Shown here piece after piece: positions 50,701 to 60,420 of a DNA stretch of 64,000 nucleotides (its first letter is position 1; each line of letters opens with the position of its first letter). The notes under the pieces were generated by a model, which worked only from the letters and a program-made list of their open reading frames with translations, was not told the DNA's origin and ran no database searches. The position numbers and the translations under genes are program-made. The stretch is from Chelydra serpentina (lineage: Eukaryota > Chordata > Testudines > Chelydridae), in assembly GCA_037349315.1 (NCBI GenBank), contig JBAIAC010000023.1, positions 39,543,501 to 39,607,500 of the forward strand, in the 5' to 3' direction.

Positions 50701-52480
50701 CGCCCCTACTTGCAGCCCCATCTCTCCCTGTATCCGTGGCTCGTTGCCATGGTATCTGGGTGCCTCACACACACATCAGAGGGGGCCCGCGGGCAGAGCA
50801 CAGGTGCTGTTCAAGGTCCCTTCTCCCTTCCCTCTTGTAGAGAGGTTTTTTTCCACGGCCTCTCTTCTCCTACCCTCCCCCTCGAGGGAGCCCTGTCTCT
50901 GCCCAGGGGCCTGGGACCTCTGCCCCCCTGCACAGCTCTCTTAGCAGTCGCCTTCGTTCACACCACCGCCTTCGCCGTGGCTGCCCACCCCCATCCTGGA
51001 GGGCCCATCTCGGAGCGGGGACCGGGCAGCTGTCTGTAAGCTCAGCCAGCTGCTCTGGGCTCCAGGCACCAGGTAGGATTCTCTGGCCTGCAGGTGGCAG
51101 GAGGTCAGTCTATGATCACCGCGTTTCCTTCTTGGCCTATGGACTTCCGGCTCCCCTTCTGGGCCCAGCTTCGGGACCAGCCCACAGCCGTGCTAGGAGC
51201 ACCTGGGCCCATAGCGCAGCAGCCCGGGCGCTAAGCACTAGGGCAGATGGGGCTCGGCGGAGTCTCCCGGCGCGGTGGAAAAACATGCCCACGCTCTGGC
51301 TACACCTGGAGTGCAGGTACAACCGCGTCGGTGCGGCCAGGACCATGAGTGCCTGAGGGCTGGGGCGAGCCCCTGCTCTGGTGGGCGTCCTCCCCTGGGC
51401 ACGGAGCCCCCGGCACACCCCAGCTGCCATGCACCCCTGTTGCGTTGTCCCCTCGCAGATCGGCCTTGGAAATCCAGCCCCGGCGTGCTGCAGCTCCGGG
51501 GCCTTTGGAGCCTTGCCAAGCGGCTCTAGGACAGCTCCTGTGAGCCCTGTCCGGTGGCCGGCCATCGCAGGCGATAACTGAAGGCCATTTAATGCCTCCC
51601 AGCTGCCGTTATGTCAGGTGCAATGTGGCGCTCATCAATCCGGGGAAACGGTCCCGGCGCCGCGGCGGGGTCCCCGAGCAGCGTTCACGGGGCCAGAGCG
51701 CAGCCCGTTTGAACAGGCAGCCTGCCACAGCCCAGCCCCTGGCAATAGAGATCAGGCCTGCAAAGGAAGAGCCAGGAGCCCAGGGGCAATGAAGGATCCA
51801 CCTGGAGTAGAGCAATTGCGTTTGCAGCCAAACAGCAGGTGGAGAGAGCAAGGGGGGGCTAGTGAAATAGTGTGAGTCCAGCGGTGGGTGGGTAGGTGGT
51901 GCTGGGAGGTGGGGTGTGTGTGCATGTCGGGGGCACACTGGGGGGGGCGTGTTCCATTCCTGTTTGCTTGCTCCCGACGCAGGGAGCTGGGCTGGCAGGT
52001 GGAACCTCTCTGGCCACAGCTCTGCGGGCGTGGCAGGAAGCTGGGAGGGGCGAGGTGCCAGGGGCGGGGGAGGCGTGCCAGGCGGGAGGCACTGGGCCGG
52101 AGCCTGGCGTCTGCTGCGATGAAGTCAGCAAAGTGGCATTTCATTCAGGCCGGGGTATCAAAAGGCCGTTTGTTTCCCAGCCAGCGCTGGAGCACATTGC
52201 ACAGGGGACTGTCACCCTGGCCCAGATCGCTCCTCTGCCCCCATCCGTGGCAGGTTTCATTATTCGCCTCCTCTGGCCTTGTGGCCAGATGCTGCCTGCA
52301 GTCGGCACACAGCATGGCTGCAGGGGAGCCCGGCATGTGCCGTCTAGGCCTCTGGTTGCGTTTCCTTCCCGGGTGCCCAGCCGGCACTGCAGACTCTGCC
52401 CCTCAGAGAGACAATACCCCAGTGCAACCCTGCACCTGCCGTTCTGCAAGCAGAGCACAGGCGCTCGAGAGCATGTGTGG
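50701..52480. other. Intergenic DNA, no supported gene
   Basis: GC-rich with chance open frames; no domain, RNA gene or mobile element recognised. Confidence 0.45.
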
Positions 52481-53110
52481 GGTGAGGGCTAGCATGGCTT
52501 GTGTGTCTGTGTACCGTTGTGTCCCAGCATAGGGGCTGTGGGAAGCCCACATGCTTGGAGGGAAGAGGGGCTGAGTGTGCACACAGTGTGTGTTGGGGTG
52601 TCTGCTCAGTGTGTGTGCACAGCACGTGGTTGCCGGTTGTGTGTGGAGGGCATCTGTCATGTATGTGCATGCCTGTAGTGCAGGGGTTCTCAAACTGTGG
52701 GTCAGGACCCCAACATGAGCATGGTGCTGGTCATGGCTGGTGTTGGCCATGGCCCCAGCAAGTCTGAAGCCAAATCCCAAGCTTTAATGCCCAGGGCTAA
52801 GGTCACATGCCCCTGCCCAGGGCTAAGGTTACATGCCCCCTGCCCAGGGCAGAAGCCCTTAGGTTTGAGCACCCTGCCCAGGGTGTCAGGACTTGGGCGG
52901 CGGTGCTTGGGTGGGCTCGGTCTTCGGTCTTCCCTCTTGGGGTCATGTAGTAATTTTTGTTGTCAGAAGGAGGTCACAGGGCAATGAAGTTTGAGAAGTG
53001 CTGCTGTAGTGTATGCACAGTGTGTGTGTGTGAGTGCGCGCATGCGTACGTGCACAACACATGGGGTGTCTGTTGTGTGTGTGCGTGCGGGGAGGTTGTC
53101 TGTGTAGGGC
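52480..53110. repeat. GT-rich tract interrupted by a hAT element
   Basis: GTGTGTGT-type sequence before 52680 and after 53011 forms one degenerate block into which the element at 52681-53003 inserted. Confidence 0.75.
52681..53003. mobile_element. 323-bp non-autonomous hAT element
   Basis: Ends CAGGGGTTCTCAAACT and (reverse) CAGCACTTCTCAAACTT are hAT-type inverted repeats with a perfect 8-bp duplication CTGTAGTG (52673-52680, 53004-53011). The body carries a short tandem CCAGGGCTAAGGT-type repeat near 52790-52850. Confidence 0.92.
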
Positions 53111-53378
53111 GATATGTGTGGAATGCTAAACTGTATTATACTGTCCACTTAACTCAGTGGCACTGTGTGTAAAATATCGTATTTAAGCTGATGTCAGTCA
53201 TACCTGGCAGAGCAATAAAGACCTTTGGATGAACATATCTAGTGTGTATACACAAGCTCTGTAGCCAGGTCAGATCTGGTATGGAAGAACATGACATGGT
53301 GTCAGGAGTAAACTAAGAACAGACACAGAGGGAAACCAGCAACAAAGATTTCAGACAGAAGGAACGACGCAACAAAGG

Positions 53379-53935
53379 TTGCAGGATCTCATCAACATGC
53401 CGGAGAACTTCAGCTTCAACAAACCTTTATACTGGACAGACTGGAAGAAATATTTTGCAACATTTCACATTGTGAACAAACTTCGCAAAGAAACTGGAGA
53501 AGTACAGGTATCATCTTTAATTGATGTTACGGCGACGCAGGCAGAGCATATCTTTAGATCCTTTGACTTTACTGAAGACAGTCACAAAGATGACTATGAA
53601 AGGATTCTGTCTATGTTTGATGCATACTTTATACCCCAGAGAAATGTGGTTTATGAAAGAGCATGTTTTCACCCAGAGAATTCAAGAACCAGGGGGAAAT
53701 GTTGAATGTTTTATAAGAACTCTGCATACATTGGCTGAAAAATTTGATTTTTGGGACTGCAAAACACAAAAATATCAGACTGGTTGGTTATTGGGTTAAC
53801 AGACATAAACCTTTCACAGCCGCTACAGTTGAAGGTAGATTTAACCCTAGCCACACCTACACAGAGAGCAAAGCAGTCAGAATTAGTTAATCAACAGAAC
53901 AAAAGTCAGGCCCAACTTGAAAACCCCAAAACTAG
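53379..53935 (+). pseudogene. Gypsy gag remnant (frameshifted)
   Basis: The first 109 codons match vertebrate Gypsy Gag (PENFSFNKPLYW, KKYFATFHIVN, VVYERACFHP). The frame then shifts near 53690 to continue as NVECFIRTLHTLAEKF, and again near 53755 to a GLTDINLSQPLQL segment. At least two frameshifts and stops; not functional. Confidence 0.88.
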
Positions 53936-54029
53936 CTAAGAAGCTGCAAACAGATACTTGACTGTTAGAAGTCATCATAAAACCCCTGCAGCAAGGAGAG
54001 AGAACTCTCAGGCTGAGAGGGACAAATTC

Positions 54030-54143
54030 CAGCCTACATGCAGGCGCTGTGGAAAAAGTCATATCCCAAGAGATGATGCATGTCCAGCCAGAGATGCATG
54101 GTGTGATAAATGCATGAAATATGGACACTTTGCAGCTGTTTGA
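54030..54143 (+). pseudogene. Gypsy zinc-knuckle remnant
   Basis: A CRRCGKSH...CPARDAWCDKC...GHF pattern gives the paired cysteine-histidine knuckles that follow Gag in this group. The frame ends at a stop just after GHFAAV, before the protease. Confidence 0.88.
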
Positions 54144-54189
54144 TGCACCAAAGCAGTCAGGGAGTTGACTTATATTACAGACAATCAAG

Positions 54190-54322
54190 AGCCATTGGTT
54201 CTGGGATCTATCACTTGTGATGACACCAAGCCTGCCTGGGGAGTGAAACTGAATATTCCTGTCAAGACTATGGACTTTAAAATTGACTCAGGAGCTGATG
54301 TCACAGTCAGAAAGTAAGAAAG
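54190..54322 (+). pseudogene. Gypsy aspartic protease remnant
   Basis: The frame SITCDD...FKIDSGADVTV contains the DSGA active-site motif of retroelement proteases near 54285-54300. It is cut short by a stop at about 54317-54319. Confidence 0.8.
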
Positions 54323-54392
54323 GCTTTACAATCACCTTCAGCCCTTCCCAGAGCTGAAGTCACCCAACACAGATCTGACTAGCCCTGGAAGT

Positions 54393-54860
54393 ATGCTCAA
54401 CTGCACGGGCCAGTTCACCACAGAAACAACTTACAAAGACAAAAGCTATGCAATCAGAGTGCCTGTGATCAAACGCTCACAGACTAACAGCCTTCTCAGC
54501 CGTAGCATAGCACCCATGATGGGCCTAGTGAGAAAGGTGGAAGAACTTGGAGGATTTGATGATACTGGGCTTTTGAAAGGAGAACCAGTACAAATCGACT
54601 TGAGACAATGCTGTACCGAACCGTACAGTGTACAAACACCTCTGCCAGAAAGACCGTGGACGAGAGTAGTTGCAGGTTTATGCAAATTCGGAGGACAGCA
54701 TTACCTGGTCGTTATGGACTAATTTTCCAGGTATATACAGAAATAATGCACTTGAAAAACATAAGTCGCAGTCTTATCAAGAAACTGAAGTGCACTTTTG
54801 CTCACTTCAGTATTCCAGAGCAACTAGTAATGGAAAACAGACCATGATTCACTGCAGCAG
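54393..54860 (+). pseudogene. Gypsy pre-RT segment joined to integrase remnant
   Basis: The open frame 54393-54722 begins with the pre-RT region (NSLLSRSIAP, GLVRKVEELGG, LLKGEPVQI) and passes at about 54640 directly into integrase core sequence (PLPERPWTRVV, HYLVVMD with the first catalytic aspartate) before a stop at 54720. A further integrase piece (FAHFSIPEQLVMEN) follows out of frame. The intervening RT and RNase H, over a kilobase in intact relatives, are absent. Confidence 0.85.
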
Positions 54861-55070
54861 AACTGAAGTACTTCCATGGGGTGGGTGGGTCACTTGCAAG
54901 AATTATCTGGGTGTATCTCACTTCATCATTTCCCTGACATTGCGTGTGCCTCGGCACTGCAGCACCTTGGTCCCCCCTGTTCTCTGCCTGTGGCACAGAC
55001 TAGGCTCCTGGGTGCTGTGGTCTCATTTCGGTTGTTGGGTTTAGCATGCAGGTGCTGGGTGGTGGCGGTG

Positions 55071-55129
55071 GCCTGAGATATACAGGAGGTCAGACCAGGG
55101 TGGTACCGTCTGGCCTTAAACTCTGTGAC
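55071..55129 (+). mobile_element. CR1-type 3' tail fragment
   Basis: GATATACAGGAGGTCAGACC followed by TCTGGCCTTAAACTCTGTGA matches the CR1-like 3' tail common in reptile LINEs and SINEs. Only the tail is present. Confidence 0.6.
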
Positions 55130-55745
55130 ACCCTCTCCCAGAGCCGGACCCACTATCAGCTTCCCCTGACTCCCCGAATGGAGCCACTATCAGCCCCGCC
55201 CAAACCGGACCCTGCCTCAACACCCCCCCACCAGAACTGGACCCACTATCAGCTCCCTCAAAACCAAACCTTGCCTCAACACCCCCCACCAGAACCGGAC
55301 CCACTGTCAGCCCCCCCAGAACCTGACCCCGCAACACCCCCCCACCAAAACCGGACTTGCTATCAGCCCCCCAGAACCAGACCCTGCCTCAGCACCCCCC
55401 CACCAGAACTGCACTTGCTATCAGGCCCCCAGAACCGGACCCTGCTTCAACATCCCTCCACCAGAACCGGACCCCACTATCAGCACCCCCAGAACTGGAC
55501 CCTACTTCAACATCCCTCCACCAGAACCGGACCCACTGTCAGCCCCCCCCAGAACCTGACCCTGCAACACCCCCCCACCAAAACCGGACTTGCTATCAGC
55601 CCCCAGAACCAGACCCTACCTCAGCATCCCCCCACCAGAACTGGACTTGCTATCAGGCCCCCAGAACTGGACCCTGTGTCAACATCCCTCCACCAGAACC
55701 GGACCCCACTATCAGGTCTCCCAGAACTGGATCCCAGTTGGTCCA
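55130..55745. repeat. C-rich minisatellite, unit about 58-60 bp
   Basis: About ten units of CCAGAACCGGACCCACTATC, AGCCCCCCAGAACC, AGACCCTGCCTCAACACCCC. Two alternating subtypes, one with GCAACACCCCCCCACCAAAA. Proline-rich open frames are by-products. Confidence 0.95.
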
Positions 55746-56296
55746 GCCTGCACTGGGACTATGCATTACATCTCCTGGGCCCCAACCCAACCAGATCCAC
55801 AGCGGAACTGCCTGGTCTATCCCCACCCTGCACGCAGAACCAGACCCCTCCCCTTGACCAAGCCCCCGCGCGCCCCGCCCCTGCTTCCTGCCGCCCCCGG
55901 GTTTCTCTGCTGTGAATTACTTCTGGCCATTTTACTCCTGCCCGGAGGAGGATTAACTCCTCGCTGCACCAGAAATTAACAGAGCAAATCAGCCTGCTGC
56001 TTGCGCAGCGCCGGCTGCCCTGGCCATGCCCCGAAAGGCCGGACCCAGAGTGCCACCCCCACCAGCGGCTTACGCGGGGGAGGTGAGGGGCTGGGTGAAC
56101 GCGATGAGGATTAACATTCCAGGCCGATTAATACACCCTAGGTGACAGATTTTTCCCAGCGCTGGGGTGAGACGGGCAGGCAGGCGCAGCGCAGGGGGAG
56201 GGCCAGCCAAGGAAGAAAGAGCCCCATTTACATTGCTGGGCCCAGCCGGGCAGAAAGGTCGGGGGAGCGGGGGGCGGGGGGGGGGGGCAAGACAGT
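55746..56296. other. Intergenic, partly island-like
   Basis: 55905-56160 contains several TTAACTCC, AAATTAAC, GGATTAACATTCC and CGATTAATAC motifs and no repeat signature; a weak regulatory candidate. Confidence 0.3.
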
Positions 56297-56411
56297 TAGG
56301 GTTGCCAACTCTCCAGGATTGTCCTGGAGTCTCCAGGAATCAAAGATGCGTCTTTCATTACAGCTGATGTCACGTGAGGAATCCTCCAGGAATACGTCCC
56401 ACCAAAACGCA
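56297..56411. mobile_element. Truncated MITE, TAGGGTTGCCAACTCTCC family
   Basis: The left end TAGGGTTGCCAACTCTCCAGG and body TCCTGGAGTCTCCAGGAATC match the element at 21489-21607 in reverse. The right terminus is missing. Confidence 0.6.
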
Positions 56412-56990
56412 ACTGTACAGCCAGAGCGCCCGACTCCGTTGCGCCAGCTAGATACCCAAGCCTGGTGTGCGCCTCCACCCCCTCCACCCGTCTGTCTGGG
56501 CATTAGCCCGAGTGCGTGCTGCACACCCGGGAGACAGCCCAGATCCCACAGGGCTAGCCGGGCAGCGGGCGGGGTGGAGGGCCGGAGGGATGTCACGCCT
56601 GTAGCTGATCCCTCGGTCTCACTGGCTCAGTCCGGCTGAGGCTGCAGCTTGCCTGGGGCCAGCTAGCCCCTGGAGGCGAGGGCTGTATTGCCCGCCGGGG
56701 CGGCCCGCCTGCTGCGTGTCGGCTCTGATCGCTCTGCGGTTTGCTTGGCGCGGGCCAAAGGAGGGGGCAGGTCATGGGAGGGGGCGGGGAGGCTTCATTC
56801 CCCAGCAGCGCTTTTCCTATCTGGAGCTAACTGCTCATTCAGTAATGGCGCTCGCTGTGCGTTGTTACGGTGCCCACGGGCCTTGGTACGTGGGCTTGTT
56901 GGGGGAGGGTGTGGGCAGGCGAATAGCTGCATGCCTCTGTGTGGGGATGAGCCTCTCGCCATGTGGGTGTGGGGGTGAGGCTGCACTTGT
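56412..56990. other. Intergenic, nothing recognised
   Basis: GC-rich DNA with no supported gene, between a truncated MITE and a GT tract. Confidence 0.4.
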
Positions 56991-56997
56991 GCAATTG

Positions 56998-57649
56998 GTG
57001 GGGAATGTGTGCGCACAGCTGTGTGTGTGTGTGTGTCTCTGTGTGTGTGTGTGCGCAGGGGTGTGAATGTGTGTGTGTGCACGTGCGTGTGCGTGTGTGT
57101 ATGCACGTGCATGTGAATGTGTGAACGTGTGTGTGTATGTGTGTGTATTTGTGTGCGTGTATGTGTGAATGTGTCTGTGTATGTGTCTGTGTGTGTGTGT
57201 GCGGGTGTGGGAATGTGTGTGTGTGTGTATTCATGGGCGGGTGTGTGAATGTGTATGTGTGTATGCATGTGTGTGCATGCGCGCGTGTGTGAATGTGTAT
57301 GTGCGTTCATGTGAATGTGTATGCATGTGTGTGTGAGAGAATGTGTGTGTGTGTGTGTGTGTATTTGTGAATGTGTATGTGTGTGTGTGCTTGTGTATGT
57401 GTGAATGTGTATGCCTGTGTGTGGGGGGGGGGGGGTGAATGTGTGTGCGTGTGTGTGTATGTGTGTGCATATGTGTGTGACTGTGTAAGTGTGTGTGTGA
57501 ATGTGTACGTGTGTGTGTGTGAATGTGTGTGCGTGTGTGTGAGCATGTGCGTGTGTGTGAATGTGTATGCGTGTGTATGTGTGTGTGTGAATGTGTATGC
57601 GTGTATGTGTGTGTGTGTGAATGTGTATGCGTGTGTGTGAATGTGTATG

Positions 57650-57684
<35 letters not shown>

Positions 57685-57690
57685 ATTTGC
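56998..57690. repeat. Complex (GT)n tract, about 690 bp
   Basis: Mostly GTGTGTGAATGTGTATGC-like units about 18-30 bp long, with pure GT runs and a G15 run at about 57423-57435. It opens a 330-codon His/Thr-rich frame on the minus strand which is not a gene. Confidence 0.97.
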
Positions 57691-58479
57691 TGATGCATGT
57701 GTGTGGGTGCTTGGGCAGCGAGCCAGATGAGTGCACGCAGGTGCGCTTGTGCAGACACTTGTGCACATCTGGGCGTGGCTGGGTGTGCACGTGGACCTAG
57801 ACCTGCGTGTGCGCCGCGGCAGAGGATGCGGGTGCCTCTCCGGGCCTGGCTGTGTTCTTGCCCCGGCGAGCTCTCCTGCACTTTGATCCCAGCGTCACAT
57901 GAACCAGGCCCGTTTTCTGCTCTGTTACCCGCAGCCGTGCCTGTGCATAATGCCACGTGAATTGTGGCCATCGCCGCGCCGGGCCCCGCACCCACGCAGG
58001 CCCCGGTGCTGAGCCCTGGCAGACAAACATGCGCTCAACACCCTGCTTAAGCAGGTGCCTGCGGCTTATTGGGTCCATTAGCCGGAGGCTGGGGCACTCT
58101 GCACAGCAAACGCTCGTTTATTTTACTCAAACAAGCGAGTGTCCCTCATTAATCTCCTCCTGTCAGTGCACAGAGCATCAGGTCCCTGCAGGCTGCAGCG
58201 GGGGCAGGGGAGGGATTTCCCCCCCACACACACTTCTCCCAGCTGTGGGGCTGCCCCCGCATTCCCTGTTGTCTTGCATCCTCCTGGGCCCTGGCTGGAG
58301 GGCGGCAGAATCACAGCGGCAGTGAAGCCTGAGGGAGGTGGGGTGCAAGGAATCCCGGCCTAGGGCAGCCCTGGCCTGGGCACTGGTAGCCGATCCCCCC
58401 TGCCTTAATGTTTACCTGGGGAAGAGGGGTCTTTCTGCCCCTGCACATCGCATTTTCTGCTTGGCCACTTCCATCTGTG
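57691..58479. other. Intergenic, nothing recognised
   Basis: No gene or mobile element supported. 58040-58160 is relatively AT-rich with CCATTAGCC, GTTTATTTTACTC and TCATTAATC and may adjoin the candidate island that follows. Confidence 0.35.
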
Positions 58480-58610
58480 TCCCTGCATAATGATTTTTTA
58501 TGCTACATTAATTGAACACACTGCAGCAAGCTGAGAAGGCCGGGACCCCGGGCATTTTAATTGTGTCAAAGAAAATGCTGTACACTTGCTCTTTCATTCG
58601 CAGCCAGAAT
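58480..58610. promoter_or_regulatory. Candidate conserved non-coding island
   Basis: CATAATGATTTTTTATGC, ACATTAATTGAACAC and CATTTTAATTGTGTCAAAG lie within 90 bp of non-repetitive sequence bordered by GC-rich DNA. Homeodomain-core density suggests a regulatory element; inference only. Confidence 0.33.
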
Positions 58611-59269
58611 CGGGGATGGTTTGGGGGTGGATCTCGCAGCGGGGGAGTGGGGAGAGGGGCGAGGAGAGGGCGCAGTGAGGGGGAGGGGGCATCTTGCTGC
58701 AGGGCAGGGGGCAATGGAGAAGGGGGGCTCCGGGCTGGGAGAGGGCACCGAGGGGCATTGGGATTGTGGTGGGTCTTGCAGCAGGGGAGGGGGCATATGG
58801 CGGTGAGATGGGGGCTCTGAGGAGGGGGGACACAGGGAGATATTGGTTGAAGGCTGGGTGCCGTGAAGGGTTGCTGCCATCATGGCCAAGTGGGGGGGCC
58901 CTGAGTCATGGGAAGAAACAACCCCCAGCAAGGCTCCCCCCCAGACTCAGGGTGTGACTCCACCCAGGGGATGAGAGGGAAATGGACAAACTGGGCAGGG
59001 GCTGAGGGGCCTTCTCCGGCCGGGGGCATTGGGCTGAGGGGCACATGGGCTGGGGGGCTCATGGAGTGGCAGGTGACAGGGAGAGGTGGGATTCAGGACC
59101 AGGCAGGGAGCAGGGGGGCTGAGACAAGGGGATCCCCACTGCGAAGCGCTCTGTGCATAATGTGCAGCCACCTCTCACCCGCCCACAGCAATCAGCTACC
59201 GGGGGGGGCGGGGGGACCAGGCACACCAGTCCCTGGCTGCAGGGCCGGCAGTGCCGCATGGTAGGAGTG
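58611..59269. other. G-rich intergenic DNA
   Basis: Runs of GGGG throughout 58620-58830 could form G-quadruplexes. No gene recognised. Confidence 0.4.
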
Positions 59270-60420
59270 CCAGAATTGGCACCTCGTCCCTGAGTGCCCT
59301 GGGATCCCTGCCCCAGGATTCACACCCCCGCCCCTGAGTGCCCTGGGATCCCTGCCCCAGGATTCACCCCCCGCCCATGAGTGCCCTGGGATCCCTGCCC
59401 CGGGATTCACCCCCCTGCCCCTGAGTGCCCTGGGATCCCTGCCCCAGGATTCACCCCCGCCCCAGAGTGCCCTGGGATCCCTGCCCCGGGATTCACACCC
59501 GTCCCTGGGTGCCCTGGGATCCCTGCCCCGGGAGTCACACCCGCCCCTGAGTGCCCTGGGATCCCTGCCCTGGGATTCACACCCGTCCCTGGGTGCCCTG
59601 GGGTCCCTGCCCCGGGATTCACACCCGCCCCTGGGTGCCCTGGGGTCCCTGCCCCGGGATTCACACCCGCCCCTGGGTGCCCTGGGGTCCCTGCCCCGGG
59701 ATTCACACCCGCCCCTGAGTGCCCTGGGATCCCTGCCCCAGGATTCACCCCCCGCCCCTGGGTGCCCTGTGATCCCTGCCGCGGGAGTCACACCCACCCC
59801 TGAGTGCCCTGGGATCCCTGCCCCGGGATTCACACCCGTCCCTGAGTGCCCTGGGATCCCTGCCCCAGGATTCACCCCCCGTCCCTGGGTGCCCTGGGAT
59901 CCCTCCCCCGGGAGTCACATGCACCCCTGAGTGCCCTAGGATCCCTGCCCTGGGATTCACTCCCCATCCCTGAGTGCCCTGGGATCCCTGCCCCGGGAGT
60001 CACACCCGCCCCTGAGTGCCCTGGGATCCCTGCCCCAGGATTCACCCGCCGTCCCTGGGTGCCCTGGGATCCCTGCCGCGGGAGTCACACCCGCCCCTGA
60101 GTGCCCTAGGATCCCTGCCCCAGGTGTCACACCCGTCCCTGGGTGCCCTGGGATCCCTGCCCCAGGATTCACCCCCCATCCTTGAGTGCACTGGGATCCC
60201 TGCCCCGGGAGTCACACCCGCCCCTAAGTGCCCTGGGATCCCTGCCCCGGGATTTTCCCCCCACCCCGCCCCTGGGTGCCCTGGGATCCCTGCCTCAGGA
60301 GTCACACTCATCCCTGGGCTCCCTATCCCAGGAGTCACAGCCGTTCCTGAGTGCCCTGGGATCCCCGCCCCGGGATTTACACCCGCCCCTGGGTGCCTTG
60401 GGGTCCCTGCCCCATGACAC
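59270..60420. repeat. 42-bp minisatellite, about 27 copies
   Basis: Unit CCTGAGTGCCCTGGGATCCC, TGCCCCGGGATTCACACCCG, CC (42 bp). Variants alternate (GATTCACC or GAGTCACA; TGAGTG or TGGGTG). The period is a multiple of three, so the minus strand reads NPGAGIPGHSGAGV over and over for more than 220 codons, collagen-like in look but not a gene. Confidence 0.97.

Larger units (their letters stand above)
53110..54910 (+). mobile_element. Broken Ty3/Gypsy retrotransposon lacking RT-RNase H
   Basis: Left to right: a partial LTR with AATAAA (about 53214) and GTGTGTATACACAAGC, a primer-binding-like TGGTGTCAGGAG at 53297, gag remnants, zinc knuckles, protease remnant, then integrase. The stretch before RT runs straight into integrase near 54640, so RT and RNase H are deleted. 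Stops and frameshifts occur throughout. No right LTR or target duplication found. Confidence 0.88.

Noticed and set aside
49948..51039. 363-codon frame rich in His, Thr and Pro
   Set aside because: It is produced by the CA-rich minisatellite and flanking GC-rich DNA.
56795..57790. 331-codon His/Thr-rich minus-strand frame
   Set aside because: It is the GT tract read in reverse.
59192..59875. Collagen-like gene on the minus strand
   Set aside because: The GxxG pattern is the 42-bp repeat. There is no Gly-X-Y triplet regularity across units, no splice sites and no signal peptide.
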